From positions 1-64,000 of the forward strand of contig JASAND010022083.1 in assembly GCA_030248195.1 (NCBI GenBank): a stretch of DNA of 64,000 bases. Reading direction: 5' to 3'. Numbering within the stretch: the stretch's first letter is position 1; every line of letters starts with the position of its first letter. The notes below the pieces were generated by a model. The model did not search any database and was not told the DNA's origin. It was given only the letters and a program-made list of their open reading frames with translations. Source of the stretch: Trissonchulus latispiculum (taxonomy: Eukaryota; Nematoda; Enoplea; Enoplida; Ironidae). This document shows positions 1-14,300 of this stretch, piece by piece. Made by a program: the position numbers and the translations under genes.

Positions 1-1250
1 GGGTCCTGGGGGGGGGTTGGGGGGGTCGCCAGAGGGGCCCCCAAAAAATGTTAGGGGGGGGAGCCTCCCCCACACCCCAAATCTCCGTTACACCTATGGG
101 GAGGGGTCCCCCCCAACGATTTGGACCCAAGTTAGCTAAATTTGGTCGAAAAATGGTCATTTTTTGAAAGTTTTCTAAAAATTTGGCCTAAAATGCTTTA
201 AAACGGTGCAAAAACGCCTAAAACGTTAAGAACAAGCCTTATTTTGATGGGAAAAAGGCTAAATTACAGAAAATTTTGCATTTTTTGGCCATTTTTCGGA
301 ATTTCTGAGGTCCGAATTTTAGGGGAGTGGGCGGGCGCCCCCCATCACATTTCGGCATATATAGGTGTGGCTGGGCCAAAAATTGGGGGGGGGGGGGGTT
401 CCGACGGAGGGGGACCCCCCTAAATTTTTCGATTTTTATGCCATTTTTTTGGCCACTTTTTGGCCAAAAATCTGGGGGGGGTAGCGAAAATCTGAAAATC
501 TTTAGGGGTCCCCCCCCCCCCCCCTAACACACCTATGCATTTCGGAGGTCGGCCAAGATTTACCCCCCAGACCCAAAGTTCCAGGGAAACTATGGCGGTG
601 GGGTCTGAAAAACCGAACTTGGGGGGGGGCCGGGGAGGGGGGTAAAAACTTTTTTCAAAAATTTCAAGAAGAAATTTGCGATTTTACTAAAAAGACGCTA
701 TTTACAACCAAAAATTGGCAATATTAGAACCGATTTTGGCATTTTTAGAAAAAAATAGGAATTCTTGCGAAAAATTTAGAATTTTTCTAAATTTTGAGCC
801 AAATTTCAGAATTTGGAATATTTTGAGGATGGGTTTGGTTATGGTATATAAATTTGGGTGGGTGGGGTCTGGAATTAATTTGGCCATTTGTGGTTGGTGT
901 CTGCCTCCACAATGTCGAGGGTGCGGTCGGGACTTTTCCGTTTGGGAAGAGGGGTCCCCCCGGTATAACACCTATTTTTTCTCGGATACAACTTTAAAAC
1001 ACATAAAATTTTGCATTCTTAGGAAATTTTTTTTTAGATTTTCTGAGGTCCCAATTGGGTGGGGGGGGGGGGGGTTCGGGGTGGGGTACACACACCCATC
1101 ACATTTCGCGGGTCGACCAACAAGTTTCCATAGCTTACCCCTCCCCCAACCTAAATTCCCGGTGAAACTATGCCCTCAACCCAAATCCCCGTTTTACCTA
1201 TGGTGCAAATCTTTCCCGTTAGCCTTATCCAAATGCACAAATACATAAGC
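1..1250. repeat. G/C-run repeat relics
   Basis: No gene seen. Long runs of G or C (for example near 1-60, 380-420, 500-525, 1055-1075) alternate with A/T-rich stretches. The same style recurs at 1897-2043, 5318-5490, 7688-7975, 9328-9420, 16500-16740 and 19150-19420, so this looks like old copies of dispersed repeats. Reading frames here are artefacts of low complexity. Confidence 0.5.
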
Positions 1251-1423
1251 TCTGCATGTGCCACTAATTTTAAAAATTGAGATAACAAAGCGATGCAAAA
1301 CGTTTTCCTATGTTTCAGATTTCAGATATATAACATCTATACCAGTTTAATCTATAGGCTCTATTAAACAAACGTATTAGTTTGACCATTCCAACCTTTA
1401 GAGAAATATTCAATTTTGAAAAG

Positions 1424-1745
1424 TGGGTTTTTTTCCCGCATGTGGGATTTTTCCAGCGGAGTCCAGGTCACCCCCCAGGTCGCACCGGAGGGGCTAGAGT
1501 AGTGTGGACAAATATCAACATGAAGCCCAACAGATGCTCTACACATACATACAATCCGCTTTGGTCTAGGTCTTTCCATTAGTTCAGGGTGGCCAAGCAA
1601 ATTTGCCAAATTTCGGTACTTGGACGGACAAAAATTTTCGAAAACTTCAAAGTCCCAAAAAATTTGCAGGGAAGCAGCGGGAGCGACAATAATACAGCAT
1701 CTAGGGGTTAGTTTGGACGCTCTTTAAGATACGCTATTAAAATCC
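1424..1745 (+). repeat. dispersed repeat, copy 1
   Basis: About 320 bp that realigns with 3985-4295. Shared landmarks in the same order are a T-run then CCCGC, AGTCCAGGTCACCCCC, GTCTTTCCA.TAGTTCAGGGTG, CAAAGTCCCAAAAAA and TTTGGACGCTCTTT. No coding potential was recognised, so the class is unknown. Confidence 0.6.
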
Positions 1746-2195
1746 TATATAGCTCATACCGGTAAGCCCACACTGGAGGTGGGTTTTTCCCGCTTGACCA
1801 TATAGGTTTCATATTTGGTTTAGGTTTCTGTGAAATGCTTCATCATGTTCTGTCGAAGTGCTCTTTAGTAAGTCTTATACGTATGTAGTCTTTCCTGGCT
1901 TTTTCCTAGGGGAACTTTCTTGGGGGGGGGAAGCCTGGGGGGCGGCCCCCCAGGTTGGGGAGGGGCACGGATTTCTGGGGGGGAAGAAATTTTTCGAAAA
2001 ATGCTTAAAATGGCTATTTTTTGCTGCTGAGCTAAAATTTTAACTATATAGTTTTAACATAAATTTAAGCTTATCATAGTTTTTCAGAATTTACCCTCAA
2101 AACCCTATTTTTCCGGATTCTTTAAAGTTCTCGGGGGAAATGCCCGAATCCGGGAGGATAAATTGTTACGTATATGTATATCTATGGACAAGCGA

Positions 2196-2198
<3 letters not shown>

Positions 2199-2233
<35 letters not shown>

Positions 2234-2234
2234 T
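2199..2234. repeat. (TA)n microsatellite
   Basis: Nearly pure alternating TA tract. The short frames crossing it are low-complexity artefacts. Confidence 0.9.
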
Positions 2235-2744
2235 ACCCAAAGTCCTATGGCAACACGCGAATATCTGTATGCCTTTTTCATATTTAGCGGATACTTCACC
2301 TTGCCACTGGGTAATGACCATGTTTACGTACGTTTATTTTATTGGAACAAATGCGACGCTTTTTTTAAAACTACTTATATACACATATTTGTATATACTG
2401 CTTTAGCAAGTGGAGTTGCTCAAAGCAATGTCCTCGTTGCTGGCGATTTTTAATCAGATCGTCATCATCACAAGCCGGAAAACAGTAAGGAAACTTGAAT
2501 GTATGTACGTATGTGTGGTTGGAAATTTATAGATCTATGGGGGCTTCTCGAATGGGGTATATATATAGATTGAGGGGGACTTTTGAGTGTGATCTTTTCA
2601 CAGGCATGAAGACTATCCAGGAAATAACCGCAGTTATAGATACAGTACCCTGCAACCAAAAGAAGAAAAAGAAGAAGAAAGAACGTTTACTCAGATATAA
2701 GCAAAGAAACATTTACTTCAGTAACCAAAAGGTGACAGTTCGCG

Positions 2745-3230
2745 ATTTTGGAAATTCGCGAAGTTTTTAGAAGTTTTCGCGATTTTCGCCAGAGTTTGCG
2801 AAAATCGCAACTAATATTCACCGAACTTGTATATATATATATAACGTATATATCAACAATTTTCGCGAACTTTGATGGCGATTTTCGCGAACCTTCGCGA
2901 AAATCGCAGTATATATCCGATCACGAAATCTGAAGGGATCAAATTTTTCGCGAACCGCGATGGCGATTTTTGCGAACCTTCGCGAAAATCGCAGTGTCCG
3001 ATCACGAAATCTGAAGGGATGAAATTCTTCGCGAACCGCGATGGCGATTTTCGCGAACCTTCGCGAAAATCGCAGTGTCCGATCACGAAACCTGAAAGGA
3101 TGAAATTCGTCGCGAACCGCGATGGCGATTTTCGCGAACTTAAAAGCAACTAATCGCGAAGTCTTCATTGGACGTGTTATTCGCGATTACGAATGCAAAT
3201 TTCGCGAAACATCACGAAAAATGCTTTTCT
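2745..3230. repeat. TTCGCGAA-rich tandem repeat
   Basis: About three and a half units of roughly 82-88 bp, each containing the self-complementary words TTCGCGAA and TTCGCGAAAATCGC plus a TCCGATCACGAAA spacer (units near 2884, 2970, 3052). Every unit can form small hairpins. Open frames on both strands arise from the repetition, not from a gene. Confidence 0.8.
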
Positions 3231-3984
3231 AGTTCATGCGAATTCGGAAAGAAGCAAAGTCTTCACTGAAATGATCGCGAACATGGCTAAAGTATGCTAA
3301 GGTCACTGCGGATCCTCTCAGGCTGTTGTGCAAGTGTCAACCTGTCCCTTCCCCTGCCAGACCTGCTGTTCTTGGTTATCTGGCAAGCTAGCTAGTCTAT
3401 CATAAAGTTAGCAACATCTTATTTCATTAAATCTATTTTTGCTAAGTGTTGGGATGGGAAAAAGCCAATGCGGGATAAAACCCATGGGCTGGGAAAAACC
3501 CAGCCGAATTTTTTTGCTCCTAAACACCCAAGAACGGTTTCGATTATACCATTCGAAAGGCGGTAACATTTGTAGTATCTGAATCATAAAATATCAAGTA
3601 TTTTTTGCAAAAAATCATGTAAAATTGACTTCTCAAAATTTCGTATGTTTAACACGTAAACATAGGCAACTTTTTGAAATTTTTGAAATTTTGCTTAATT
3701 TCTAGGGTTTAAGCATTCTATCGCATAGAAAGCGTGTTTTTATTGCATTAAAGATATCAAACCTATTTTGAAAAATTGGCGGGTTTTTTGGCGAAATTTG
3801 AAAATTTGGCTTCAAATGGCACCATCTCAGATTTTGGCCACCTGGACCTCACATAGAAGGTCGAGCCTAGGTCAAAATCTATACCAAATTAATCAGGAGA
3901 CTCTACTGAGCTAAGAAATGCGTCAATTTTTCCTTTGCCGCTAATGGTTAGATAGAAAAAAAAATTTTATTTTGAAATTTGGGT

Positions 3985-4295
3985 TTTTTCCCGCCGAGTC
4001 TAGGTCACCCCCAGGTCGCTTTTTCCCCAGGTACTAGAACCAAATTGCCTACACCATCGTGAAGTTCGAGACATATCCTCTGTGAAACTATAATCCTTTC
4101 TGGGCTAAGTCTTTCCAGTAGTTCAGGGTGACCCACCAAATTTGACCCTACTACCTGACTCTCATGTTGGGACCAAAAATTTCCAAAATTTTCAAAGTCC
4201 CAAAAAAATTTGCTGAGAGGCAACGGGAACTACAATAATATGTACACACCCTCTACGGTTGTTTTGGACGCTCTTTCAGATAGGCTATTAAAATT
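3985..4295 (+). repeat. dispersed repeat, copy 2
   Basis: Diverged second copy of the repeat at 1424-1745, same orientation, with the same ordered landmarks (CCCGC, AGTCTAGGTCACCCCC, AGTTCAGGGTGA, CAAAGTCCCAAAAAA, TTTGGACGCTCTTT). Confidence 0.6.
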
Positions 4296-5117
4296 GGTTC
4301 AATTGGGGTGGTTCAACTTTGCCGTCTGGAGAGTTGCATCAGTGGGAGACTGGCTGTAGAGTGCTGTGGTGGGGGTGGGAGCTTAGCGATTTCACAAAGC
4401 AGATTTTTCAAAAGTGGTCATATTTTACCTAATAGAGAAATGCCTTAGGTGACTGAGCAACTTTTGTCATAGAACCTGTATACTCCAAAGTTGGGTTGGG
4501 GACATGGCGATAATGGATCAATATGGAATTTTCAAAAGTAGTCAAATGTATTTTTCGGCTTGCGCTTTTGTGTTCAGAGATATATGTTGGTTCTTTTTTG
4601 CCAATACATATACCGTATGTAAAATAATGGAAACCAAACAAAAATGCTCCTTCGTCGCATGTAAAAATACAGCTATGAGTATATTCTTACTCTCTTAGGT
4701 AGGTTGCATATACAAACACAGAAGCTAGCCTGTAAAATGCACAAATATGAGTGATGCGGTTGTAAATCAAAGCAAAGCGAAGTTGCAATCGCTTAACATG
4801 AGCCTGTCCTACAACGAGGCTCATATTGGCATCACGGTGCATTCTCATTAAAGAAAAACAAATGAAATTCACTAGATATGTTTATATACGTGAGGCCTGG
4901 AGGAAATGGACTGAACAAAGTTAACTACGACTGCTCACGTTGAACAGTACTTGCAAGCTGATGTTTCTCGAAACACCGTGGCACACATCCCCATTTTACA
5001 TGTGACGAAGGAGCATGTTTGGTTCTTGTTTACTATTACAATTAATAATTTGCTCTTTTTTAAATTTTTCTAAGGGATCCAAGTTCCACACACTGTCTGT
5101 TTATTTGTTGGTTTCAG
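4296..5117. other. no gene identified upstream of the first visible MIC60 exon
   Basis: I looked here for the exon that should carry the mitochondrial presequence of MIC60 and found none I could support. The stretch ends in a good polypyrimidine/TTTCAG acceptor at 5117, so the upstream exon(s) lie further left or outside the window. Confidence 0.4.
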
Positions 5118-5303
5118 TGGAGTCGGTCTAGTACGTTCTTTCTTGTATGTTGTTGGTGCTTCCACAATCGCTGCTGGTGGGACTGTAGCCTATGCAAAGT
5201 ATGATCCTTCATTTCGGCAGAAGCTGGAGGATGTTTCCCCTGATTCTGTTAAACCTTACTTAGCATCGGTTCTTGGCTCATCGCAGGATCAATGGAGTAT
5301 TGG
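5118..5303 (+). CDS. MIC60: MIC60 exon with inner-membrane anchor
   Basis: Enters in phase 2 after TTTCAG and leaves two bases before donor GTAACT. Encodes the transmembrane segment (GLVRSFLYVVGASTIAAGG) followed by AYAKYDPSFRQ and PYL, typical of MIC60 just after the membrane. Confidence 0.9.
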
Positions 5304-8300
5304 GTAACTGACATTTTTAGCCGGCTTTTTCCTAGGCAAAAATTTCTGGAGTTGGAACTGGGGGGAAGAAGGAAAGAAAGATTTTACTCCGAAGGAATTT
5401 CAACAAGGACGGTTACAGTTTATTACAGTTTTAGGTACGGGGAATGTTTTTCGACAAATTTAAAAATAGCTATTTTTTGCTGCTGAGCTGAAAACTATGC
5501 AATTTTTGGCCTATTTAAGGGGATGGGGGGTCCATTTTTGGCCGATTTTTCCACCATCTCCGATTTTGCTCATTTTCACATATTTTGTGGTCCAATTGGT
5601 ATATTTTAACGAGTTTTTGAAATGAAGGTCGGATCTCTTACGGTTATCGAGTAATTTCACCTCAAAGTTGTGATGTCAGTATGTGTTAAACATAGGAAAC
5701 TGAAAAAGTGGTGATTTTTCCGTGCGCCAGACAAATCTCGCCAACGACAAAACGGAGCACTTCAACGTCCATCTTATATCACAAATGCGATCTCGAAGGG
5801 TGATTTGTAGGAAGCAGAATTTTAATTTAGGCCTTCAAAAATTTTTAATTATATAATTTTTTAAGTTTGCGAACAGCCAAATTTGCCATCTTAAAACTGG
5901 AGGTCAGCAAGTTTGATGAAATATTCTGAAAGCTGTAAGGCCTAATTAAAAATTCTACTTCCTACAAATCACAGCTTATGACAAGACAATCCGAACGGTA
6001 CCAATTGATCCTGGTTAGCTCTGTCCGATTTCGAGATTTCTCTGGCGCAGAAATATCAATTTTTAGCAAAATTTCGGAAATTCCCGTTTTTTGCCAAATA
6101 ACATAGAGCTCTGGCATCACAGACCTAGAGAATGTCTGATTATCTATTTGCGCACCATTATTGATGAGTTTAGGTCAAGTTTGGGCACAAGTGGTGCAGG
6201 TTAGTGAACCCAGTTGGTCGCTGGGATCAAATATGAGGGTCTGACAACCATAATCTCAAAAATATCGATTTTTCAAATTTTTGTAATGTTAAACTTTATA
6301 TCAATCGAAAGCTCTCATTGTCGGGAACATTTTTTCTTCTTGGACCATTACCCGCAAATGCACCAAATTCAAGTTATCGGCCGTTAAATAATTTTCGGGG
6401 TCAAGGCTTTCCAGCGCCGGTGCTACTCCCTAAAATCACTAAATAAAGTCATAAAGAAAAGTTTTCCCATTAAAAGCTACCCTAACAAATTGAAACTCGA
6501 TGTGCAGGACATATGTGACAAAATTTTGTGTGAAAATGAGCAAAATCCGTGACCATAAAATTTTTCATGGTGGACCCCCCCCTTAAGTTCAAAATAGCTA
6601 AAAAAGGCATACAAATACTGTCAAGCCATGAAATTAGCCAAAAATAGCTTTATGCTGTTTTGGGCCATTTAGTGGGACGCATATAAGGGCTATCGGGGTA
6701 TATACTGAATACTGTTTGTTGCTGCTATCCTGCTGTACTATTATTCAGCAGCGATAGAACGCTGGGTGTAGACTTAGTATAAACGGTTAAACATGTTAAT
6801 AGATATAGCTTAGCTTAGGTATCTATTGTAGATAGCTTAGGGCATAGCGAGTTAACAGTGATGCGTTGACAGTATAGTATGCACCTGGTTTCGCTGCTGT
6901 AGAGTGCTGCAGAAGTACAGCACGGCCTATAACGAGCTGCAGATAAGTTAGAATCGTTTAAACTTCTGTATGTAGTGGATATAGACTCTTTTGATTTAAC
7001 CGTGTGCCGACCAAATTCTTGCGTCATATGTATTGAATGCCTACTAATCCTGTCACGGCGTAGCCGCTTGTACGCATCAGCATCGGTGTGACAGATGTAA
7101 TACCTGTTGTATGTGGACGCGGCATCGGGGTTGGGCGGCCGCGGGGCTAAATCACGTCTTTGTAATAAAGAATCATATATACTAACACGGCGTGATTTGC
7201 TCGGGATTAAAAAAAACCGAAAAAAAGTGCAGAAGACCGTTAGAAATAGTGTCATTTAAGTTTCCTTCATGGACAGTATAGATTGCACCTGGTTGAGTTG
7301 CATTAGAGTGCTGCTGGCGTACAGCACGTCCTATAACTAGCTGCAGATAAGTTGCAGCCATCTGAAATTTTGCATATAATTGTAGATGAGCATTAGATGT
7401 CCAGTAAGGGAGAAATTAGTACTTTTCAAGGTTACTTGTTCTGTGGGTTCGGGTGGCGTTTAATTATTGTAGGAATTTTTAAAGTTTCTTTCATAAAGCT
7501 TTAACATTTTTATAAACTTCACTGAGAATCTTAAAATGAAATAGGACAAGTTTAAAAATGCTTCGATGGAATGTGGGTGACTAGGTTTTAAAACATTAAT
7601 ATGGGAGGGGTATGTTGTACAGTGTAAGTGACAAGAGGACTAGGTTTAAAGCGCACTAATGTGGTCCAACTTCGCTGCCCATATTCGCGGATCAGGCCCG
7701 CACCCAGGATTTTGAAAAGGGGGGTCCACGGTAAAACGCAAGGGGGGTCTGGGGGGCGGAGCTCCCCAGAAGTTGAAGAATTTTTGCATTTTTGCCCAAA
7801 AATAGTACATTGGACGTTTATTTCTTGCAAAAAGTGAATTATAGCCCCGAAGGCGCGAAAATTTTTTAAAAATAGCTGTTTTTGTCATAAAAATAGCAAA
7901 AATTTTCCATTTTGTCATCCCAAAAGGAGGGGTCTAGACCCCTTGAACCCCCCCCCCCCGGGGTGCGGCCTTGTCGCGGATACTCGTGCTCTACTCTGCT
8001 TATGACGTTTATTGGCATAAACTCTACATTCGTCAACTTTCCAGGCAAGCATGCTAGCTTTGAAATAGTAAGCTTACTTCTACCGTTTTATCCTGCACTG
8101 AATCTTTTACATCAATATTCATTGTATGTTGTATTAAGTTATTATTAAGTTTTATTTTAAGTATATAATTAAGTATTATATACATGAGCACAACTACGTA
8201 TATGTATATATACATAGTTGTAGACGCAGAGGTATATACAAATTGGTAAACTGTTACTGAAGAACTGCTGCCAGCATCAGTCTGGGCAGTTTCCGCGAAT

Positions 8301-11300
8301 ATGGGTTGTTCAGCGAAACTGGTTTATATTAGTGCGCTTTTAATTTAGTCCTCTTTCGTTACAGCGAAATACAACTTTGTAGGTATATATGTGAAGGTAG
8401 GGCAAGCTAGGTCCGTTTGCCTGAGGTTTCTGGCTGCTGTGGACATTGTGATGTATGTGTGCAATTTTTATGTTGCAGGGATGTAAAGAAGTCGATTCAG
8501 CACAAGGCAGGCGATTTGAAGCATTCTGCTGAAGATCTGACAGAAAAGGTGAAACATTCGGCGGAGGATATATCGGAGAAAGTTAAGGGATATTTGCCTT
8601 CCAAGAAGGAAAAAGAGGTTTGGCTTGCTACAGTTTCTTTTTGTGATATAAAAATCTGCACTTGCTTTTATTTGCTAGTATATACCATAATATTTGCTTT
8701 AAATTTAACTGAGACAACGTGTTTTTAAATCGATGTGTGTTTCATATTCTTAGTGCAAATCCGATTGTTTTTGAAAAGGTTTTTGCGTTTTATCGTGCAA
8801 CATAGGCCAAATGCTACTTTTGGCTGTACAATATCTTTTTTTGTATATTATATTTTAGCCTCCGACTTCCACGGACTTTCCACTACCTCCCAAAACTGCC
8901 ACAAGCCCTGCTAAAGGTAGTACAATCAAAAAACTAATTCGACAACTTTGTAGCATTTTTTCTGCTCTTTCCAATGATATAAAAATTGTTGCATAATACA
9001 AAAATTCGAAGGAATGTAACGTCATCATCCCCCAACTTTTCGGCGAGCGCCCCCCCCCCCACTTTTTTGGGGATCGCCCAAAACTGTCAAAAAATTAAGT
9101 TTTTGAAGTCAAATTTTCAAAAAGTTTCTGAATTTTTATCTAATTTATTGACTTATAATTTAATTTTAAGCTTAAAACAGCGATTTGTTTTGTGTTTCTA
9201 CCTAAAATATGCTAATTTTTCGCTAACAGTTTTGGTATTTTATACCTTGGACTCGCCCCCCCCACTTTCAAAACCCTAAAAAATGCCAGGTTACAAAACC
9301 TGAAACTCGTAAAATGTCGGTATTCCGCCACCCAGAATTTTGAAATGGGGGGATCCAAGATATGTAAGGAGGGTCTAGGGGGACCAAGCCTCCCAGCAGT
9401 TGAAGAATGTTTGCATTTTCATCCTTAAATCTTACATTAGATGTTTAATTCTTTCAAAAAGTAGACTATTGCGCCGAAGGCTCGAAAATTTTGTAAAAAA
9501 TTGCAGGTTTTTCTATGGGATTCCGGTTGAAAGCTCTTTACTGAAGCATCTGTGGCTCAGTTGGTTAGAGCGTGCTGCGCGTTGACCGCGGGTTCGAGTC
9601 CCGCCAGATCTCCGATTTTTTCGGGCGCATGGTGGTGTGCAACTTTCTTGTTTAATTAGCCAACATGTTTCCTTTTGTCTACCCAAAAGAGGGGTCTATA
9701 ACCCTTGAACTCTACCTCCTGGGTGCGGTCTTGTCCCACCGGCTTAGCTTATTTGGCCGGGTCTGGTTTGTTGTACTGCATTTGCCCGTATTTGCCCCGT
9801 CATGTGTGGCGCACTGTTAATTTATTTGTTATAGCTCCTGTAGCTTCCAAGTCAGCCGCTGAAGAACGAGAGGAACAGAAGGCCCTCAGGAATAAACGTT
9901 AGTCTTTTGTATTATAGTATTACAATGGAATATCATATCAGCTGAACATTATCAGTGGTTGTACGAAAGGTTGCGTTTAGATTAGATTGGCAAGAGACAT
10001 TTTGTAAAATATACGTTTATGGTTTATGATATATTATTTGGTGGATCGTGGTTGGGAATAACGTTTGAGAGAGATATGGCAATGCTTGCTGATATAATCG
10101 AGCAACTGTATTCCTTAGTAGTTTTGAGCTCATTTGTTGATTATTTGTAGAACTGGAGAAAAAGTTAAGTGAACTAATTTTGCTGGCTGAAAAGTCAGTG
10201 AAGGATGTGATATCTGCGAAGGATGCTGCTGTGACCGCTATCACCCATCATGCCAAACTGGTCAGAGATGCCTTGGATGATCCTGAAGTAAGTTACCTTT
10301 CCTACTAATATTTTCCCCAATATCCTTTTTCTCCATTTATTCCCTCATAATTGATTGATTAATTGATGTAGTTAAGAGTGGGTGTGACAGACAAAAAGTC
10401 GTGTATTTGTGATGAGTTTTAGTTGAAAATCTATGCCTATAATATTTTTGGACATTTCCATTTTATGATTTAATATACAGGACAATTTTATGAGCAGATC
10501 CTAGGATTTCGCTTGAAAGTATTTAGCGTTTTAGCGAGCTTCTGAATATTTTGCAATTGTTCCTGTTTTAAGTCTAGAGTTTCCTTGTCCTATTGGTTTT
10601 GTTTCAGACCAGTAAGTCTGACGTCATCTGGAGCCAGGTGAAGTCTGCGGCTGATTCACTGAAAGGCAGTCTGTCTGCCGTTGAGGTGAAGACTAAGGAG
10701 GCTGGGCGACAGCTGGAATCCTTTCGACAGTACATCAATGACTCCAAGTCTGATGCCATGGTGGCGGCCAATTCCGCCCTCACTAATGCCTTGGAAAAAC
10801 TGAATAACCTGGTGTTTGATTTAGACGATGCTCAGGCTAAGGTTGGTCTGACAGTAGGGGCGTATACCAGGGGACGGAGCGGGTGTGCATCTGGTCCCCT
10901 TGTTTTTGGGCGCCAAAGGGGGATTTTTAGTTTATAAATGGCCATTTGGCCACATGGTGGCAAATAACACAAATCTTAGGTTAAGGTTGACCTGACATTA
11001 CTATGACTTTGATATACGTGGAAGATAATAAGTAAATCCCTTGTACAATTTTGTACTGTTACTTTCTGCGTGAGAATTATATATAGATTGTGTTTACGAT
11101 TTTAGGTTCGGTTAGCTCAGTTGGAGGAAAAGATTACGCATGACTTTAAGGAAATAGTGCAAAAGGGACGAGAACAGTTTGCGAACGAACTGAAGTCTAT
11201 CTTGCCAAAGGTCGATATTCATGCAAAAGGTAGTTTATGCCATCTTGGTACTATTAAGTGCACTGAATCCACCACGTGGAATAAAGAATTAAAAAAAGGA

Positions 11301-14300
11301 TAAACAGGTCAATTTCCTTTTTGAATTTCTTTTGGATAATTTTTCGGTTTTGTTTTTGTTTGATTACGGACTTTTGTAATTTTCTTTTAGGCGAAAAGCT
11401 TTCTGAAGATGAGCTAAACTCATTGATTGCTCACGCTCATCTTAGAGTGGATCAGTTAAGGTGATAAACCAATTTTGATAATTTTGTTTTTGCGGGTACA
11501 TTTGCTTTGCCTGTTTTCCGAAGGATCTATGATAATCCTGTTATTTATTACAGAATAAAATTAACCCGCATTCCGCAAGGCAGCTTCTCTTTATTTTATT
11601 GCGTAAAAGGATGCACAGACCAGCATATGTGAATGTTTTAATTTTTTATTATGTAGGGGCGCGATAGCGCCCCTACATAATATGGGTATAAAGGCGTCTG
11701 CGCGGCCCCCTGGAGACAGTGTTGGCCTGGTGCCAGCTAATTAGAGGTCTGGGAGGGGTAAAAATGTTACCATCGTACAAAATATCGAAATACTAAAGTA
11801 CCACCATACTTTTGGTTAAAATTCCGAACTTCGAAATTTTGCCAGGAGAGTTACCGTGCGTTTGTTTTTTTTCTCGGTTAATAACGCTTTTCGGAAGTGC
11901 TTATGTCAGCGCAGTGTTGGAACGATATGGGCATTTTGGTCCTATACTACTATTATATGTTGGTAGGCAGGGTCCTCCCATGCAACCTTTTTTGGTCATT
12001 TTGGCACCTGGCCAATTTTGGCTCTGTGCCAAGGCCCCAAAGTCGGACTTTCGCTATTTTGGCACTTCGGTTGTGATCGACTTTTTTTCACAGGCTAGCA
12101 GCTAGATCGGTTTGGTTTATTTTATTTGAATATTTCGGACTATGCGCGGAATGTAACGAGGGGGATTTTTTAATTTCGCTCTGTAGCTTTCAGGAGATGG
12201 GCCCAAACTTTGCATTTTTTCACCTGTTTTCACGAAAAGTTTCTAAGTCCCACTTTTACTAGAAATGGCCTAAAAGTCACTAAAAATGGCGTTTTTCGGC
12301 GTTGGGGTGGTACCCATATATAGTAAATCGGGGTCGCTGAAAACGATGAGCATACTGCTGAGGTCGGTGGATGTGACCCCTGACCCACAGCGCCCACCCA
12401 CAGTGGGCCCGGTGTGGGTCAAAAATGAAAGTCTTCAAAAGTGGTCAAGTTTGGTATCAAATGAAAGCCCTTGGCGAGGCGATCAACTTTTGTCATTATG
12501 CCACCCACAAAAAGTGGCCCCAGCGGCCTGTGGGTGGGTGGCCCACCCACAGTGGGCCCGGTGTGGGTCAAAATGAAGTCTTCAAAGTGGTCAAGATTGG
12601 GTTCAAATGCACGGCCTTGGTGAGTCGATCAACTTTTGTCATTATCTCACCGACAGACAGTGGCCCCACTGACCGGGGGGTGCGTGGCCCACCCACAGTG
12701 GGTCCGGTGTGGGTCAAAAATGAAAGTCTTCAAAAGTGGTCAAGTTTGGTATCAAATGAAAGCCCTTGGCGAGGCGATCAACTTTTGTCATTATACCACC
12801 TCCAAAAAGTGGCCCCACCGACCTGTGGGTGGGTGCCCCACCCACAGTGGGTCCGGTGTGGGTCAAAAATGAAAGTCTTCAAAAGTGGTCAAGTTTGGTA
12901 TCAAATGAAAGCCCTTGGCGAGGCGATCAACTTTTGTCATTATGCCACCCACAAAAAGTGGCCCCACCGACCTGTGGGTGGGTGCCCCACCCACAGTGGG
13001 TCCGGTGTGGGTCAAAAATGAAAGTCTTCAAAAGTGGTCAAGTTTGGTGTCAAATGAAAGGCCTTGGTGAGGCGATCAACTTTTGTCATTATACCACCTC
13101 CAAAAAGTGGCCCCACCGACCTGTGGGTGGGTGCCCCACCCACAGTGGGTCCGGTGTGGGTCAAAAATGAAAGTCTTCAAAAGTGGTCAAGTTTGGCATC
13201 AAATGAAAGCCCTTGGCGAGGCGATCAACTTTTGTCATTATGCCACCCACAAAAAGTGGCCCCACCGACCTGTGGGTGGGTGCCTCACCCACAGTGGGTC
13301 CGGTGTGGGTCAAAAATGAAAGTCTTCAAAAGTGGTCAAGTTTGGTATCAAATGAAAGCCCTTGGCGAGGCGATCAACTTTTGTCATTATGCCACCCACA
13401 AAAAGTGGCCCCACCGACCTGTGGGTGGGTGCCTCACCCACTGTGGGTCCGGTGTGGGTCAAAAATGAAAGTCTTCAAAAGTGGTCAAGTTTGGTATCAA
13501 ATGAAAGCCCTTGGCGAGGCGATCAAGTTTTGTCATTATACCAGCCACAAAAAGTGGCTCCACCGACCTGTGGGTGGGTGGCCGGCGTGGGTCAAAAATT
13601 AAAGTCTTCAAAAGTAGTCATGTTTGGTAAAAAAATGAAAGCCCATTTGCTCACATTTGCCCTGCCTATTGCATTTTTCAAGCTCCTTATCTGCGTCAGC
13701 TCACTGCTGGAAAGGGAACCTTTAAAATGACAGAAGGACAAGTAATAAAAATGCTCCTCCGGAGCATGAAAAAGTAATATGGGTAGTTGTGAGGTTGTAA
13801 AATCAAGAGAGGACTAGTCTTAAAAATGCTTAATATGGGGCTAGGTTCAAAAAAAGAAGAGGACTAGGTTGTGGGCGAATTAATATGGGCACAGCTTCGC
13901 CGAGCAACCCATATTCGCGGGCTTTCACGCTTCGTCATGGCGATTGCCATATACAAAGCAATTAATGTCAGTCAATAATTACAATTCCAGCAGTTATATA
14001 TACGTAAACTATATAGTATATAATTTGGTTGTGCTGGACTACGACAAGCAACTAGAAAGAACCAAAGCTATGATTGTAACGCTAACGGTTGAATAGAAAT
14101 AGAAGATCGTCGGAGAGTGTCCTGATCCTGAAGTTATTGTTGAAATATATACTTTTCTTATAAATGGTTAAAACGCTCAGTAGATAAATATTAAGAGTTT
14201 ATCGAAAGAAATGTTTGCTTCCACTAAAACTCGTTTATCATAGTCGTATATTATTTACGTGCCGTAACTAAATCTGAACACTGGTACGTATAAAAATATA

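Noticed and set aside
2818..3168. Arg/Phe-rich frames with internal repeats
   Set aside because: Produced by the TTCGCGAA tandem repeat on both strands.
6815..7255. 146-residue minus-strand frame
   Set aside because: Non-homologous, lies between direct repeats in an intron, no codon signature.
12286..13730. Proteins of 78-198 residues in the minisatellite
   Set aside because: Cyclic peptides from 149-bp units in all three frames; no homology and no consistent start.
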